From Pachyseris speciosa (lineage: Eukaryota; Cnidaria; Anthozoa; Scleractinia; Pachyseridae), in assembly GCA_016490735.1 (NCBI GenBank), contig JAEMWC010001494.1, positions 77,001-141,000 on the forward strand: DNA of 64,000 nucleotides, written 5' to 3'. Within the stretch, counting starts at the first letter, position 1. Each line of letters starts with the position of its first letter. The notes under the pieces were generated by a model. It was not told the DNA's origin, made no database searches, and was given only the letters and a program-made list of their open reading frames with translations. Both the position numbers and the translations under genes were made by a program. This document shows positions 43,861-55,222 of this stretch, piece by piece.

Positions 43861-44740
43861 GAACCGTGATAATTTGACGCTACAAGGAAACTAATTCGCA
43901 CTCCTATCTTACATATTCATCGTGACATCTGGAGGGATGTAAAGACTCAATCCCATACAGTCAACATCTCCTGCTCAAGGGGATATGCAACGATGAAGAC
44001 GACTTCGAGACCAGGAACAAGGAAATGACGTCTTTCTACTTTGTAGTTATCCACGAGCAGTTGTAGATCGACCCCTCCGACGTGAGAACACAATCAGCCC
44101 GAGAGGCAGCAATTTCATTTGATGCTAAAAGTAAACTCGCTGAACTAAAACAAAAACATTTGATAGCCCAAAAATTTGAAGTAAACGTGGAAAAGCCAAA
44201 AGCATACCAAGGTTGTGGCTTACATTACCAGAAATGGTATGATAAAATGATGAAAAAAATTATTCCAAAATTGTATTTTTGAACGAAAGCGGTGTTTAAG
44301 TTGTTCGCTTATCTGGACTGGCATTATTAAAGTCATTAATTCGGCAATTACTGTTTCCTCTGTAAATAAAATTCACTTGTAAGCAAAGTAATAGTTACGA
44401 GCCTGTAGCCCCCACTACTGCTTAAATTTGAATGTTAATATTGCTTTGAATTTTCTTGTTGTTTGCTTGTGAATCAATTCAAGTGTAAAAGTCCAATTAT
44501 GCTTCCGGTAGACTGCGAGCAGTGGTACCTTTTTCGTCAGATCAGCGTTGCACAAGTTCGGACGATAAAATTATGCAATTTTTTTAGAAGAGAAAATGAG
44601 CCTGCGCTCCTCCTCGAAAAGTAGGAGAAACAGGTTAAACTCTGGTGAAATAAAAATAGAGCCCACAAAAGGACGACATTTCCTAAGCTAGAAACAAATC
44701 ATACAAAATGTTATTGGCATAGACCCAATGTAAAAATAGC
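43861..44740. other. Non-coding spacer
   Basis: A 66-codon frame at 44082-44282 (MRTQSAREAAISFDAKSKLA) is Lys-rich but has no recognisable features. Nothing else seen. Confidence 0.4.
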
Positions 44741-44879
44741 TGCTTTTAAATTATTCTTTTGTTCTTATTCAGAACAGCCTCACTAACCTCGCTTTTGACA
44801 TTTAACGTCTAAAGAATTTGTCATCTCCAACGAGATTAGTGAGGCTATTTTAAATACGAATAAAAGAATAATCTAAAGC
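44741..44879. mobile_element. Small foldback MITE (about 140 bp)
   Basis: GCTTTTAAATTATTCTTTTG... at the left is mirrored by ...AAAGAATAATCTAAAGC at the right, and AACAGCCTCACTAACCTCG by CGAGATTAGTGAGGCT. Arms about 55 bp. Confidence 0.8.
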
Positions 44880-44885
44880 CAGCCA

Positions 44886-44891
44886 TTTATT
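44886..44891 (-). terminator. Candidate polyadenylation signal for the EAR-repeat gene
   Basis: AATAAA on the minus strand (TTTATT here), 105 bp downstream of the EAR gene stop codon. It falls just beyond the small foldback MITE end. Confidence 0.45.
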
Positions 44892-44995
44892 TTGCAAATG
44901 ATCTATGTATTTTTTCTGTAATAAGTTATATTTATCGCCGTACGTTTGTCGCTAGTCGGTTAACCCCATTCAGACCCTCTAGTATGTTGTTTTTC

Positions 44996-46026
44996 TTAAA
45001 GCCATTGATACAGTGCGCTATTGTTGCTTTCGGAATGTGAAATTACCAAGTACGTATGACCTTCGTGCACAAATGACGTCAAATCAGTCGCTCCTTCGGT
45101 TGGTAACTCTTGGTATTTGATGAACTGTGACCCAGAAAACTGATACATAACGGACTGTGTTGGGTCCTAGGCCTTCCGCGTAGCTATTGGCCACACCCAG
45201 ATACGCTTTACCGCATATCACAAATGGATGCCAGGCGGAAGCTCCACGAGTTGGAATAGACTGAAACAAAACGAGACTGGTGCCATCCCACTTGTAAACA
45301 AACGAGTTGGTGCTGTAACTACTTCCACCTTGATAGTTAGCAAAAGCGAGAAATGTGCCACCACTGATACTAAATGACTTCACATCAACGGCACCATTTG
45401 TCTTGAGAGATTGCAGTTGGACAAACCTCCCATCTGACCACTGGATTGGATGTTGTTACTGTTTGCAAAAACAAGAAAATTTTCATTATTTATTGAAAAG
45501 GCCGCGCTCCCAAAAGAGCCCTCAGTTCGTACCTCTTGGAACTTTTCAAAGTGGTTGAACTTCCATTTGTAGATCACTGAAGTGATGTTGGCAGTAATGC
45601 CATTGTGGTAATTCGCAACGGCTAGGAAAAATTCCGAAAACACCTTAAAGAAGTTAAAGTCGCTTGCTCCGCTTGTCGGAATGTTTTGGAAGGTGGAAAA
45701 TTGCTGTCCTGTCCACTGGTAAATAACAGAATTGAGTTGAAAAGTATCTTCTTTAAAGTAATTAGCAACAGCAAGGTAATGTTTATCAGCGAGCGTAAAA
45801 TATTCGATGTCACTTCCGCCAAAGGTCACGATGGTCTGATACAAGGACAGTGTGCCCGTTAAATCGTTCATTTTGTAGATGACTGAGTTTGTGTTTAATC
45901 CATTCTGCTGGTCTTGTAAGTTAGCAAAGGCGAGAAATAGACTCACATCTATTATGAAGTGTTCAACAGCCATAGCGCCGCTGGTGGGAAAATCTTGATA
46001 TTTTTTTAACAAACTGCCGGAACAAT
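44996..46026 (-). CDS. EAR-repeat (EPTP) secreted protein, last exon: seven-bladed propeller, two frameshifts
   Basis: Minus strand. The exon begins after TTTTACCAAG and completes the split codon left by exon 2. It encodes seven EAR/EPTP repeats of about 45-50 aa with the signature (F/Y)Q..PT.GA...F.........LA.ANY......NSVIY.W: for example YQDFPTSGA, FQNIPTSGASDFNFF, FQSIPTRGASAW and YQELPTEGATDL. It stops at TAA 44996-44998 right after the seventh YQW, as expected for a closed beta-propeller. Two frameshifts (near 45440 and 45160) both fall just before the xVxYxW strand of a blade. Known EAR proteins (TSPEAR, LGI family) are secreted interaction domains. Either a recent pseudogene or assembly error. 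Confidence 0.85.
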
Positions 46027-46643
46027 CTTGGTAAAAGGAAATATGTATATTTAAAGACGCATCAGTATTGTATTGATAGAAGGCATCATGAACACTGAAA
46101 GACGTGAGCGCAAGGGATGGGAAAGCATCTTAAATCCAGAGTGTATTGCAGTAACTATTACCCACTGTACTACATTAATTAATTTCAACACCACTTGGAC
46201 CGAAAACGCTCGTGTTCTTTTTAGCAAGAAGTACAAATCTCAATCCTCGCTTACAATTTCTTGAGCTTAACATCCATTCAGTGCTTCCATTACATTTCCT
46301 TCTTATGTTTAGAACACTCAGACGATCATGACAATAATGTACTGGGAAGTCTATGCAAAGCTCACAAGCTTGTATGAGAGAGAGCTGCGTGAAAACCGCG
46401 TAGCGTTTTTATGACAATAGCAAAGAGGTGATAATGAAATATTTTAGATTAATATTTCGACTTAACGCAATGCTATTCTGATTAACGTGAAATACAATGG
46501 AAATAATGAAAGAGTATATCATAATTATTGCGATGAACACCCACGCAACCCTTAGGCGCCTATTATTTCTCTCTTTTTCTTTTTTTTTATCTTTTCACTA
46601 GGTCACTAAGTTTACTCAATGAAATGAAAGCAGTCCCACCCAC

Positions 46644-46784
46644 CTGAGCAACTGTACATGTTCAAGTCGCTCTCAATCTTTGCAGCAATTCTTTCGATTA
46701 GGGCCTTAACTTTCTCTTGCTGCTTCTTCTTCTTGTCCTTTTGTTTGTCAATTTTATCATTGGCTTTCGTTTCCCCTGGAGAAA
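46644..46784 (-). CDS. EAR-repeat gene, exon 2: Lys-rich coiled coil
   Basis: Bounded by a 3' splice site (CATTTTTTCAG) and a donor (CAG|GTGGGT). 141 bp, phase 1 at both ends, so it joins exon 1 (ending in phase 1) and the EAR exon without shifting the frame. It encodes TKANDKIDKQKDKKKKQQEK and then LIERIAAKIESDLNM, a strongly helical, probably coiled-coil segment, ending in CS before the next exon (which begins with a Cys). It would allow oligomerisation of the secreted protein (inference). Confidence 0.75.
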
Positions 46785-46883
46785 CTGAAAAAATGTATTT
46801 TGTTCAGTACTCACACTTAAATGTAATACACGCGAAGATAATGACTTTAATCATCACCAATTAATGGGCAATGCGTATTTGGA

Positions 46884-47215
46884 CTTTCGATCTTTATTTA
46901 ACAATTAGATTATGAGCTCGAGATTTCTATCGCAAGAGAGCTGATGAGGACGCATCCCGAATCAGCTATCACGGATAGAAATCTCGAGCTGTAATTTAAT
47001 TCTTTTAGTATAAATCTACCAGTCATTCAAAACTAAACAAGTCAGTTATCTAAATCCTCTTCAAAGACACTTCGAAAACACGAAAAAGCGACTGGCATTT
47101 TGTTGGCAATCGCTACTCACTATCTATCACAGAATAGATAGCGAGTAGCGTATATGTAGCCAATCAGAGAACGGCATTCGGGATAGAACGCTGGTTGATT
47201 TAAACTAAATCATTA
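46884..47215. repeat. Two-hairpin dispersed element, copy 1
   Basis: Begins TTTAACAATTAGATTATGAG with a long hairpin (AGCTCGAGATTTCTATC ... GATAGAAATCTCGAGCT), then TTTTAGTATAAATC, a second hairpin (CGCTACTCACTATCTAT ... ATAGATAGCGAGTAGCG) and CAGAGAACGGCATTCG, ending near GATTTAAACTAA. The same parts occur in the same order at 61353-61642. No coding potential. Confidence 0.85.
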
Positions 47216-47374
47216 TAGTTCTCTTTTAAGCGAAGAAAGTATATGGCGGAGCTCCCGGGGCCCGAAGGGCCGCCAAGCGTAGCACGATACTAATATGGGA
47301 ACCCATGACTTGCTTTTCCCATGGCAATCATGGATAGCGGTATTGCTCGTGGGCGAGTACGACGAAGTTGCCCA
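47216..47374. other. Short non-coding spacer
   Basis: GC-rich GAGCTCCCGGGGCCCGAAGG near 47250; no gene. Confidence 0.4.
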
Positions 47375-47650
47375 ACATGGCGGCCATACTCCGGCTAGTA
47401 TGTTGACCGAGACATGCAGCCTTCAGTTAAAGCGTACATCTTTGATATTGGACATCCATGTTATGGTCGATTGAAATATGCCAAAACAAGATATCTGCTG
47501 ACCAGTAATACGTCACCATATCGCGGGCTACAGCTAAGAGCTCATTGGAGTCAAATTTTTAAGCTGACCGCTGACCGGGTACTGGTTTTCGATTGGATCG
47601 CAGGCTCAAGCTAACTTGGTTAACTTAATAAAAACGAGGCTTACTTTTTC
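47375..47650. repeat. Dispersed repeat, copy 2 (related to 10563-10830)
   Basis: Shares an ordered series of words with the copy near 10.6 kb (ATATTGGACATCCATGTTATG, GCTGACCAGTAATACGTCAC, TATCGCGGGCT, TTTTCGATTGGATCGCAGGC). About 275 bp, non-coding. Confidence 0.75.
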
Positions 47651-48220
47651 GCGCGCTTTCTACGGCTCACACTCGAGGGAAAAAAGCCGATCAAATGCAT
47701 GTGCATGTCTCAAAATCTGACATAAAGTTGTGAAAAAGCTGTCAAGAAAATGTCAAAAACCAGCGCGCTTCATGCTTCCTTTGATAAAGAAATCTTCGTC
47801 CAAAGACTTTAAACAACGAAGTTTCGCTATCTAACTTGAGTAAGTTCTTTTTTGTTTGAAGAGATAAGAATCATACCTTGGATGTTTAAAACAACAGTGA
47901 AATGTATCGGTTGGCTTTGATAAGTTTATCGTGGACGGATCTGCGAGGGATAAGCCCGTGTGGTTTCGCAAGCGCTGACTTCGTTGTGACTGGATGATGT
48001 TTTGCCGCTGAAAATCCATATTTCAAAAAGCTTCCTCGGTGGACATGGAAAGTAACAGTAGAACTATCAAGGCGCTTCAGGGTTTTGTGTCTGCTTAGCC
48101 AAGCGACCATTTTGTGTGAAATGGCGCTATTATGCAGCGCTGTGTTCCGAGTGATTGCTAACTGACTAAACTACCAGGTTCGTACTCCTATTTATCATTT
48201 CTAGAAATATTTTTATGCGA
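47651..48220. other. Non-coding spacer
   Basis: No gene recognised. Confidence 0.4.
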
Positions 48221-48227
48221 GAAGTTA

Positions 48228-48590
48228 TCAGCAATCTTTCTAACTTACTACGAGATAAGTTTGTTATTTGTCTACTTTCTCAACCATCTCTAAAAAGCAT
48301 CGAAGAAAAATGCGCATCGTGCTTTGTTTTTTAACGATGTTTTGTTTTTTTGCGGTTTTTAACCGCGGCCATTTTCTGTTGACTGCTCTTAATTGTCATG
48401 TTCGTACAGTTGCTTGGTCCAGAATTTGTCAGAAATGCAATTTAGCACCTTTTTTTTTTTACTTACTACGAGACATGTTTGCTACTTGTCCAATTTCTCC
48501 ACCTTCTTCAAGAATATCGAACAAACACGCATCACACTTCGTTTTCTTGCAATGTTTTGCTTTAATCCACTTTGAATTCCTTTCTGCGTG
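48228..48590. repeat. Local tandem duplication (period about 216 bp)
   Basis: ACTTACTACGAGATAAGTTTGTTATTTGTC (first half shown as ACTTACTACGAGATAAG) at 48244 resembles ACTTACTACGAGACATG at 48461. Similarity continues through GCATCGTGCTTTGTTTT / GCATCACACTTCGTTTT and AATGTTTTG. Two diverged units, non-coding. Confidence 0.65.
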
Positions 48591-49930
48591 AATCATCCGA
48601 AAGTAATGTTTGGTAGCGAATAGTTCATCTGAATCGCAAAAGTCTTCGTTGTTCCCTGCTGTTGGTCAATTCTTTGAACGCAAAATTGCTCGATGCTAGT
48701 GAAAAAAAATAATAATCGTGGAGCTCCGCTTTTAGGCTTGGCTTAATGTATTGATTAAAAACTGAACTACGAATATAAGATTTCCAGCATTTTCATTGGC
48801 TAGCCGGACAAAGGCTCTCAGCTCATATACCTGCAATACCTTATATGGTCAGTGAACGCTTCAGCAAACAGAGAAAGCTCAATAAAATTTTCCCCTCGAA
48901 ATGGCAGCCACTAAAACATTAGTCCTCTCGCAGCAGAATTAACGAGTAGAAATTTCGAAACTGAAACCGAAATACAAATGGAATTCAACTTTTTATTGCT
49001 GAGTGTTTTAGAACGACATAAAACAGTGCTGGGATCTTGTTAAAATTTTTTTTTCAGCGCTAAGAAAATTTTCCGGGCTGTTGATGTTTAGCTAATAGCA
49101 AAACGCACTTTTATTTACGGAGATACTGAAAGGGTTTTGAATTTACATGTAACTAAACGAAATTGAAAATATGTATTCAACAACAAGTGTACATGTCGAC
49201 GTAGCTATGCTCACGGGCCAGTTTATTCAAAACAAACTGAACAAACAAGGACTTCAGCCAAAATTTGCGACAGTAATCCAATGTTGAAAATCTTCCAGCG
49301 ATCAATGACACTTTTTAAAAAAATTAGCACACTTAAAAAATGTTCTGACCCGCACTTGATGCAACGTATTAATCACCAGCTTCCGATTACAGATTGAGAT
49401 ATGATGTTTTATAAAAAGTAAGAAGAATCGCCGTTCTTCTTGCATTTGTTATTCTGTTCGGCCGCGGTTCCAGTTTTTGTTCCACGCATCGAGACAAACT
49501 TCTACAAGCCAAGCCATTTCTTGAAACATAACCTGGACATTAGTCTTGCTTACATTTATAGCTCATATATTTTGTTTCTGACCAGGTCTGGTGAGAAAAT
49601 CTCCCAGTTCATCAAAATAAATTGAAATTGTGTCTTCATTGTGATGAAATTCACCCATGGTGCTTTTGTTTTGATGGATTACAAATTCGCCGCTTCTTTC
49701 TGCTCGTACATCTAAGTTAATGCCATTCCTCCCTCTTTGATCAATGACTGGATATTTTTTTTTGCCAAACTACTAATTCAGAGTAAATAAACTATGCACT
49801 TTTCCCAAAAAGCAGCCCAAACTGAAGCTTCAACCTTGTTCTCGGACAGTTTCATTGAATTTATTCATTTTCGCTCGGAAACGTTGCAACACACCGAAAG
49901 GTTTTCGCTCCCTTTTATTATCGACTCTCA
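48591..49930. other. Non-coding, intron 1 of the EAR gene if the exon assignment is right
   Basis: AT-rich, no persuasive coding frame or repeat. Confidence 0.4.
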
Positions 49931-49947
49931 GTTGACGCAATATTTAC

Positions 49948-50032
49948 CTGCATGTTTCCCACACTGGTCTGCTATGACCGCAACTGTGCAAATAAGGACA
50001 AGGAGAGACAACACTGGTTTTTGAGCAGCCAT
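49948..50032 (-). CDS. EAR-repeat gene, exon 1: signal peptide
   Basis: ATG at 50032 followed by MAAQKPVLSLLVLICTVAVI and ADQCGKHA, a classic signal peptide with probable cleavage after the IA pair. The donor is G|GTAAATATT at 49947, phase 1. It joins the coiled-coil exon 3.2 kb downstream in frame. A TATAA sequence lies about 50 bp upstream on the minus strand (50081-50085). The assignment to this gene rests on matching strand, phase and order, not on transcript data. Confidence 0.7.
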
Positions 50033-50080
50033 CTTGAGTCTGTTGGTTGAGAAAGCTTCAAATTGTAAGGTTTCGAGCTC

Positions 50081-50087
50081 TTATAAT
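50081..50087 (-). promoter_or_regulatory. TATA-like box upstream of EAR-gene exon 1
   Basis: CATTATAAG on the minus strand, about 50 bp before the ATG. The paralogous exon copy at 55.2 kb lacks it (TGTTAAAC at the equivalent position). Confidence 0.4.
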
Positions 50088-50099
50088 GTTAACTTTTAC

Positions 50100-51783
50100 T
50101 GCAAAAGGCTTCAATTATATTCTCTCCCTTGTAAACAATTTCAAGACATAGCTTTCTGTTACCTGACTAAGTTGCGGTATTTTAAAGTTTTTTGACGGTC
50201 GTGATGAAGAAACGTAATGGTGATATCTTACTGAATTAATCAAACGAAAAAGCGAAGAAGGGAAGCAAGAGACAAAAAGAAAAGTTGTCGCCAAAACATA
50301 CCTCCAAGTAAACGTTCAGGTGTGTATTTTTCTTTAACCCGAGTGTGTGGCTCACTGTGAAGCTTACTGAGTGATAACAAGATCGTGTTTGAGTGTCAAA
50401 AGGTTCAAGTTAACCAATAGATCAGTTAATAAGCAACTGCTGCATACTGAGTACTAAATACGCGACTCGCATTTTTATTATCAATTCCAGCTTATCTTTA
50501 ATGTCACTTTCAAAGTGGATAATGAATTCAAATCGATCACGAAAAATGAAATTGTCGGTGCGTCTGCATGGTTTGTCTACAACGTTTTATTTTTTTTTTT
50601 TCGTAATTATGGAGATTCATATAACCGGGATATATGATTATTAAAGTACTTCCTAGCACTACCCGATAAGAACGAAAGGCTTCTTAGACTTTTAGCCAGT
50701 TTTTTTCTTTTTTAGTAAATATACGAGATCACTAATAACGTTATTCAACAGCTGGTCTTCATCTGATGATGTTGCATGTTGTTTACAGAAGAATCCTCAA
50801 AAACAACTTCCTGATCACGAAAATCCTTAGCATTGTCCAACACTGAGCTAAATGAACAAAACGGTGAGAAATGAATTTTAAAAAGGAGAAGGACGATTGC
50901 TGAAGTATGATTCATCAACAACTTCGCTTATTTTCGTAACCTCCCGTATCGACACAATATTAGTTATGGAGTGTCATTTAAACGGGATATGCAATTACTA
51001 AAGATGCTAACAATAACTAATAAAAACGAAAGGCTTCTTAGGCTTTAAGGTGACTCTTTGATGGATCGATACTCCCACAATTTTTTTTTGTTTTCTTGAA
51101 CGTTATATCAAAAAGTTTCCCAATTATTTCTCAACAATTTGCAATCATTTTTTTGACGTATAAAGTCGTCATAGCAACAGTGCAGCCGCTTGAAAACACT
51201 CTAAATTTTAACTTTATGTGCCTCTAACTAAAAAATCGAGTCTGGTGATCCCCTGGCGTTTATTATTGAATTGCAATTAGCATATGAAGATTCATTGGCC
51301 ATGCCTTAGAAAACGTAGCGCGAAATAGCTGCAGTAAGTTCATAGAAGCTGAAAAGGAAAATGTCTTGAAAGGTAATGGAAAAGGTAGCTGTATTGCGGT
51401 TGTATATTTATATTGATCTATAAAAAATAGTGACCATCAAACAACGGATGATAATTCCTGGAACTATGACAAATAGCTGTTTATGTCCTCTTGCTTATAT
51501 CTCCACTTGTTCAACAGTTAGGAGAAGACAAAAATAAAACCAAGAATTACATGTAAATTATTAAATAACATCATTTTTTCTGAAAAATTTCCATACAATG
51601 GTACAGCAATATAATTATCAATTAAATTACAAACAAGTGAAACTATCTTTTACAAACCTCAACCTTACAAAATCAACATGGCTAAAAATATGCTGTTTAG
51701 TTTGTAATGCACTTATCAATTGAAATATTTCTATCCCCCAAGCCCAGCCTTTTTTGGGACATTTAATTCTCTAACTTGCTAAT
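50100..51783. other. Non-coding; left part shares similarity with 55.3-55.8 kb
   Basis: Blocks such as AAACGTTCAGG (about 50310) and GATGTTGCATG (about 50766) match 55640 and 55780, part of the exon-1 duplication. There is also an internal repeat of AAACGAAAGGCTTCTTAG (50672, 51026). No gene. Confidence 0.5.
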
Positions 51784-52665
51784 ATTTTCCTTAAAGGTAG
51801 AGGAACTGCTGCAAAATGGTCTCACATTGGTATAGCTGTATCTCATGATATGGCATGGCAACGACGCACGGTGCATTTACAGGAAAAATCCTTGATTATG
51901 ATACAAGATGCAAACTATGCCGGGTTTGTGATAGCGCAGTCAAAAAAATCATGTTGGGTCGTCGAACAGCATGGAGCCTGATGTTGCAGTTGACCTATTT
52001 CAAAGGGCTATTCAATCGAAAATTAAATATAATGTTTACACTGGTGATGATGACACCACATCTCAGTCTCACATACGAGAAAACGTTTCCTGTGAGGTTG
52101 AAAAACAGTCTGATGTTGTACATACCAACCGATCTTTGCTTTCAAAACTCTGCAGACTAAAATCACAACAAACGTTACACGGATGCTCATCACTCTCAGT
52201 AAAAGTGATCTGCTTCTTGGATAAATGCTTTGGGTCCTGTGTAGCCCAGAATAAGAACAATCCAGAATCCCTCCAAACAGCAATAAGACACGTTGTTCCT
52301 CACGCATTTGGAAAGCATGAAAATTGTAGTGAAACGTGGTGCCAGTTCAAGAAAGATACAACAATTTACAGACATAGTGAACTGCCATTTGGTAAAGATT
52401 TGCACAGAGATTACTTAGGGAAGGCCTTGACAAACGATTTTGAAGATTATTCAACTGACATTGTGGTAAAGAAACTCGCCCCAGCGTGCAATTCCCAGCG
52501 CAAGGAGGCATTCAATAACGTTGTTGGGTCAAAAAATCCCAAAATACGTTTTTACGGTGGGAGTGAAAGCAATGATTTCCGAGTTGCTTGCAGAGTCAAA
52601 CTAATGATGACACGATTATATCTGCGATCCCGGTTCTCACTATACCACTTTCAATGAAGCTGTTG
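51784..52665 (+). pseudogene. Mutator-like transposase-domain protein (N-terminal part)
   Basis: Plus strand. An early segment has RGTAAKWSH-type sequence, then SHDMAWQ and a Cys cluster (CKLCRVC) in a shifted frame. The long open part (51971-52657) has MEPDVAVDLFQRAIQS, VYTGDDDTTSQSH (acidic, probably catalytic Asp), VAQNKNNPESLQ, HAFGKHENCSETWCQF, LGKALTNDFEDYSTDIVVKK and GSKNPKIRFYGGSESNDFRV. This combination is that of multicopy Mutator-like transposase-domain proteins of invertebrates. It continues after further damage into an exonuclease domain. Confidence 0.8.
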
Positions 52666-52944
52666 ATGTTAATTCTTCAAATGAAAAGATGAGAAAACAT
52701 TTCCATCTCGTTCAAGAAACGACGATCGCAATTACATTGTGCTAAAATGAGTTATAATGTGAGGAGTGAGGCAAGAGAAGGGGCCACTTACGAAACGAAC
52801 GTCGGTCTAAATTTGGATGCAACAAAGGATGAATCAATCGCCAAACTACTGAAGTTAACTGAACAGTAAGAAAAGACCAGTTTTCAGGAGTATGAAAGCA
52901 TGGTGCCACCATTTAAACACGCCCAAAACAGCCTAAAATCTCTT

Positions 52945-53535
52945 ACAACGAAGCAATAAGATATCAATTTGTAGTTTTTGATATTGAGACAACTGGTTTA
53001 AGTAAACAAACACAGATTTGCCAACTAGCAGCTATTACTAAAGAGGGTAAAATTTACAACGAGTATATTCTACCTACATGTGACATCGACCACCACGCTT
53101 CTCGAATCAACAAAGTATCTGTCAAAGCGCTAAACGGTCAAAGAACTTTGCTTAAGGAGAACATGCCAGTACATTCAGTTCTTCTCAGTGAATGTCTCCA
53201 AAATTTCACCACTTTCCTGTTTAATGACAAAACTGGTTGTCACACTGTTTTGATTGGCCACAATTCATCTGTTTTTGACACCCGTGCTCTCCTACGATAC
53301 GCTGGACCTGTTGTAAAGGAGCTTCTGTCATCAAATAACGTCTTCTTCCCCTATAGCCTTCACCTCGTACGAGCACTCATCAAAGCTCGTAACCCGTCAC
53401 TAAATCCTGAAGGGAAAGCTTGCAAGACAAATCTTCCTGTTGTTTTTTAAACTGTATTCAGTGAGCAGTTTGCGGCACATGATGCTTTGGAAGATGTTCT
53501 TGCACTTCGTCGCGTACTTTTCAGTCGACATCTTT
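52945..53535 (+). pseudogene. DEDDh exonuclease domain of the Mutator-like element
   Basis: Plus strand. ExoI motif FVVFDIETTGLS (Asp, Glu), ExoII region IGHNSSVFDTRALL (Asp), and after a frameshift at about 53450 the ExoIII motif AAHDALEDVLAL (His, Asp): all four metal-binding residues of an RNase T/DnaQ-type 3'-5' exonuclease plus the general-base His. The frame from about 52945 to TAA 53448-53450 is otherwise uninterrupted. A nuclease domain fused to a Mutator-like transposase domain is a recurrent arrangement in invertebrate genomes, though its role in transposition is not settled. Confidence 0.8.
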
Positions 53536-53880
53536 GAAGTTAACATCGTCAACAAGAGCAATATCAAATCCACGTTCTTCGCTTACGAAGACATGCAGTT
53601 TCTCGATGAACGCCTCGAACGCGTGCAAAATTTCAACGACAAGCTCTATTCACAAGGTGACGATGAACTTGTCAAGCAAACCGTAATTCAAAAAATTTCA
53701 GAAAGCGGCCTGTTATATCAGGATCTATCCGATCTATATGCCAAAGCTGGGTAAGAAGCATTGGTTGCCATTCTCAGCAAGACGCCAACAAATTCGGCAT
53801 CAAGTCGATCCACGCCACGAGGAACAAAACATACGGCTACTTTGGCAAAAACAATAGAGTACTTTGATAAAAAAAAAAAA
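53536..53880 (+). pseudogene. C-terminal part of the Mutator-like/exonuclease protein
   Basis: Reads YEDMQFLDERLERVQNFNDK and KISESGLLYQDLSDLYAKAG, a stop at 53752-53754, then ALVAILSKTPTNS. Plus strand, continuing the exonuclease protein. Helical, function unknown. A poly-A run at 53868-53880 follows. Confidence 0.65.
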
Positions 53881-55130
53881 TGATATCTCAAACAAATATT
53901 GGTCCAGGAGAAATGTAGAATCACCCAATTCTAAGTGGTTTTACAGTCTTGTAGAACAAAACATCACAAGTACAAAACTCTGTTAAACTGCGAATTCAAC
54001 AAGCCTAATCTCACGCGGCCTCGCGCGTGCAGTTCATGCACATGCGTAAATGCTGATCTTGTTGTGTCGAAATTTTTGAATTTTTATGACTTTAGCCGCT
54101 TATATTTCCTCTTCCGCTCGGTAGATATTTTTCATTGTTTCGGTCACAACTAGGATCAATTGGCTGCGTAAATATTCCCATTTTTAAAAAGTTCTGTAAG
54201 TAGGAAAAAATATTAAGAGCAGAATAGTCAGAAAGAAGATTTTTCTCTTAGTCTGCCCGACAGATTTGTTCTTTAAACTCAAATATTTTGAAGATTATTT
54301 CCGGTAACATATAATATAACAGTTTAAGAAGATTCACCGACCATTTTTTTTTTTAATAAGACAAAAGATTTCGATGTTGGGGGCTCAAGTGAATGCGTCA
54401 TATGGTTGCCATGGTAATGGGTTTTCTAAATTACATATAATATAATGAATCTATGATGTTTCCTTTATTTGTTTCGAACCACCATAAAGTTTAACTCCCC
54501 ACAACTTTTGACTCCAACGACGTATTTCAAAGATTTTTTTCAGATTTGATATCCTCCTTGCACGCTGTTTGTTATTGCATGACAGACTTTGTCGTAGCTC
54601 CAAAAATAGATTTTCGCGCCAAAGTGATGGCGTCATTTTACCGCAAAAAAAATTAAGTTCCAAATCGGACAAGTTGTAGAGAAGAAAGAGTTTTGTCTTG
54701 TCTTTGAGTATGCTGACATAAGACCCCGAGGTGAAGAAATTATTTGTCCGCATGTGACCAAAAAAAGTCCCCAGCGTGGTTTGTCAATCATTCTCATAAA
54801 TATTGTTCAGACATTACACAGTATAGCTCCGCCGAATAGTAATGATCATTGCGATGAAAAAAAAAATGTTAATTTTATCCCACAGGAACATTATATGCTG
54901 TGCTCTGTAATTATACGCGCCTTCCCTCGCAGTTTTCGATTCACTTTCAGGGTTTCGGTATCGGGCATCAACACTGCACCCTCCTGCCTCCCTCCTTAAT
55001 GCAGTGATAAACAATTTCAACTTGCATTGTTCTTCTAAAGGAATCACCCTTTACCCCTTTTGTTATGATATGCGTAGCGTACACTTATGTGTTCCCGCTT
55101 GGTTTCATAGTTTTATTTCATTCTTATCAA
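53881..55130. other. Non-coding spacer
   Basis: No gene recognised on either strand; only short frames. Confidence 0.5.
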
Positions 55131-55137
55131 TATTTAC

Positions 55138-55222
55138 CTGTACGTTTTCCACATTGGTCTGCTGTGACCACCATTGCGCAAATGATGACGAGGAGAAACA
55201 ACACTGATTTTAGAACAGCCAT
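55138..55222 (-). CDS. Second copy of the signal-peptide exon
   Basis: 85 bp, exactly the length of the first copy, same phase-1 donor (G|GTAAATATT). It encodes MAVLKSVLFLLVIICAMVVT followed by ADQCGKRT. Similarity to 49948-50032 extends into flanking DNA on both sides (about 55130-55800 versus 49940-50800). It could be an alternative first exon of the EAR gene or the only surviving part of a tandem paralogue; no second coiled-coil or EAR exon lies between the copies. Confidence 0.65.

Noticed and set aside
46921..46990. Second hammerhead ribozyme in the 46.9-kb copy
   Set aside because: Stem I does not pair, GAAA is GAAT, and the region forms a longer simple hairpin instead.
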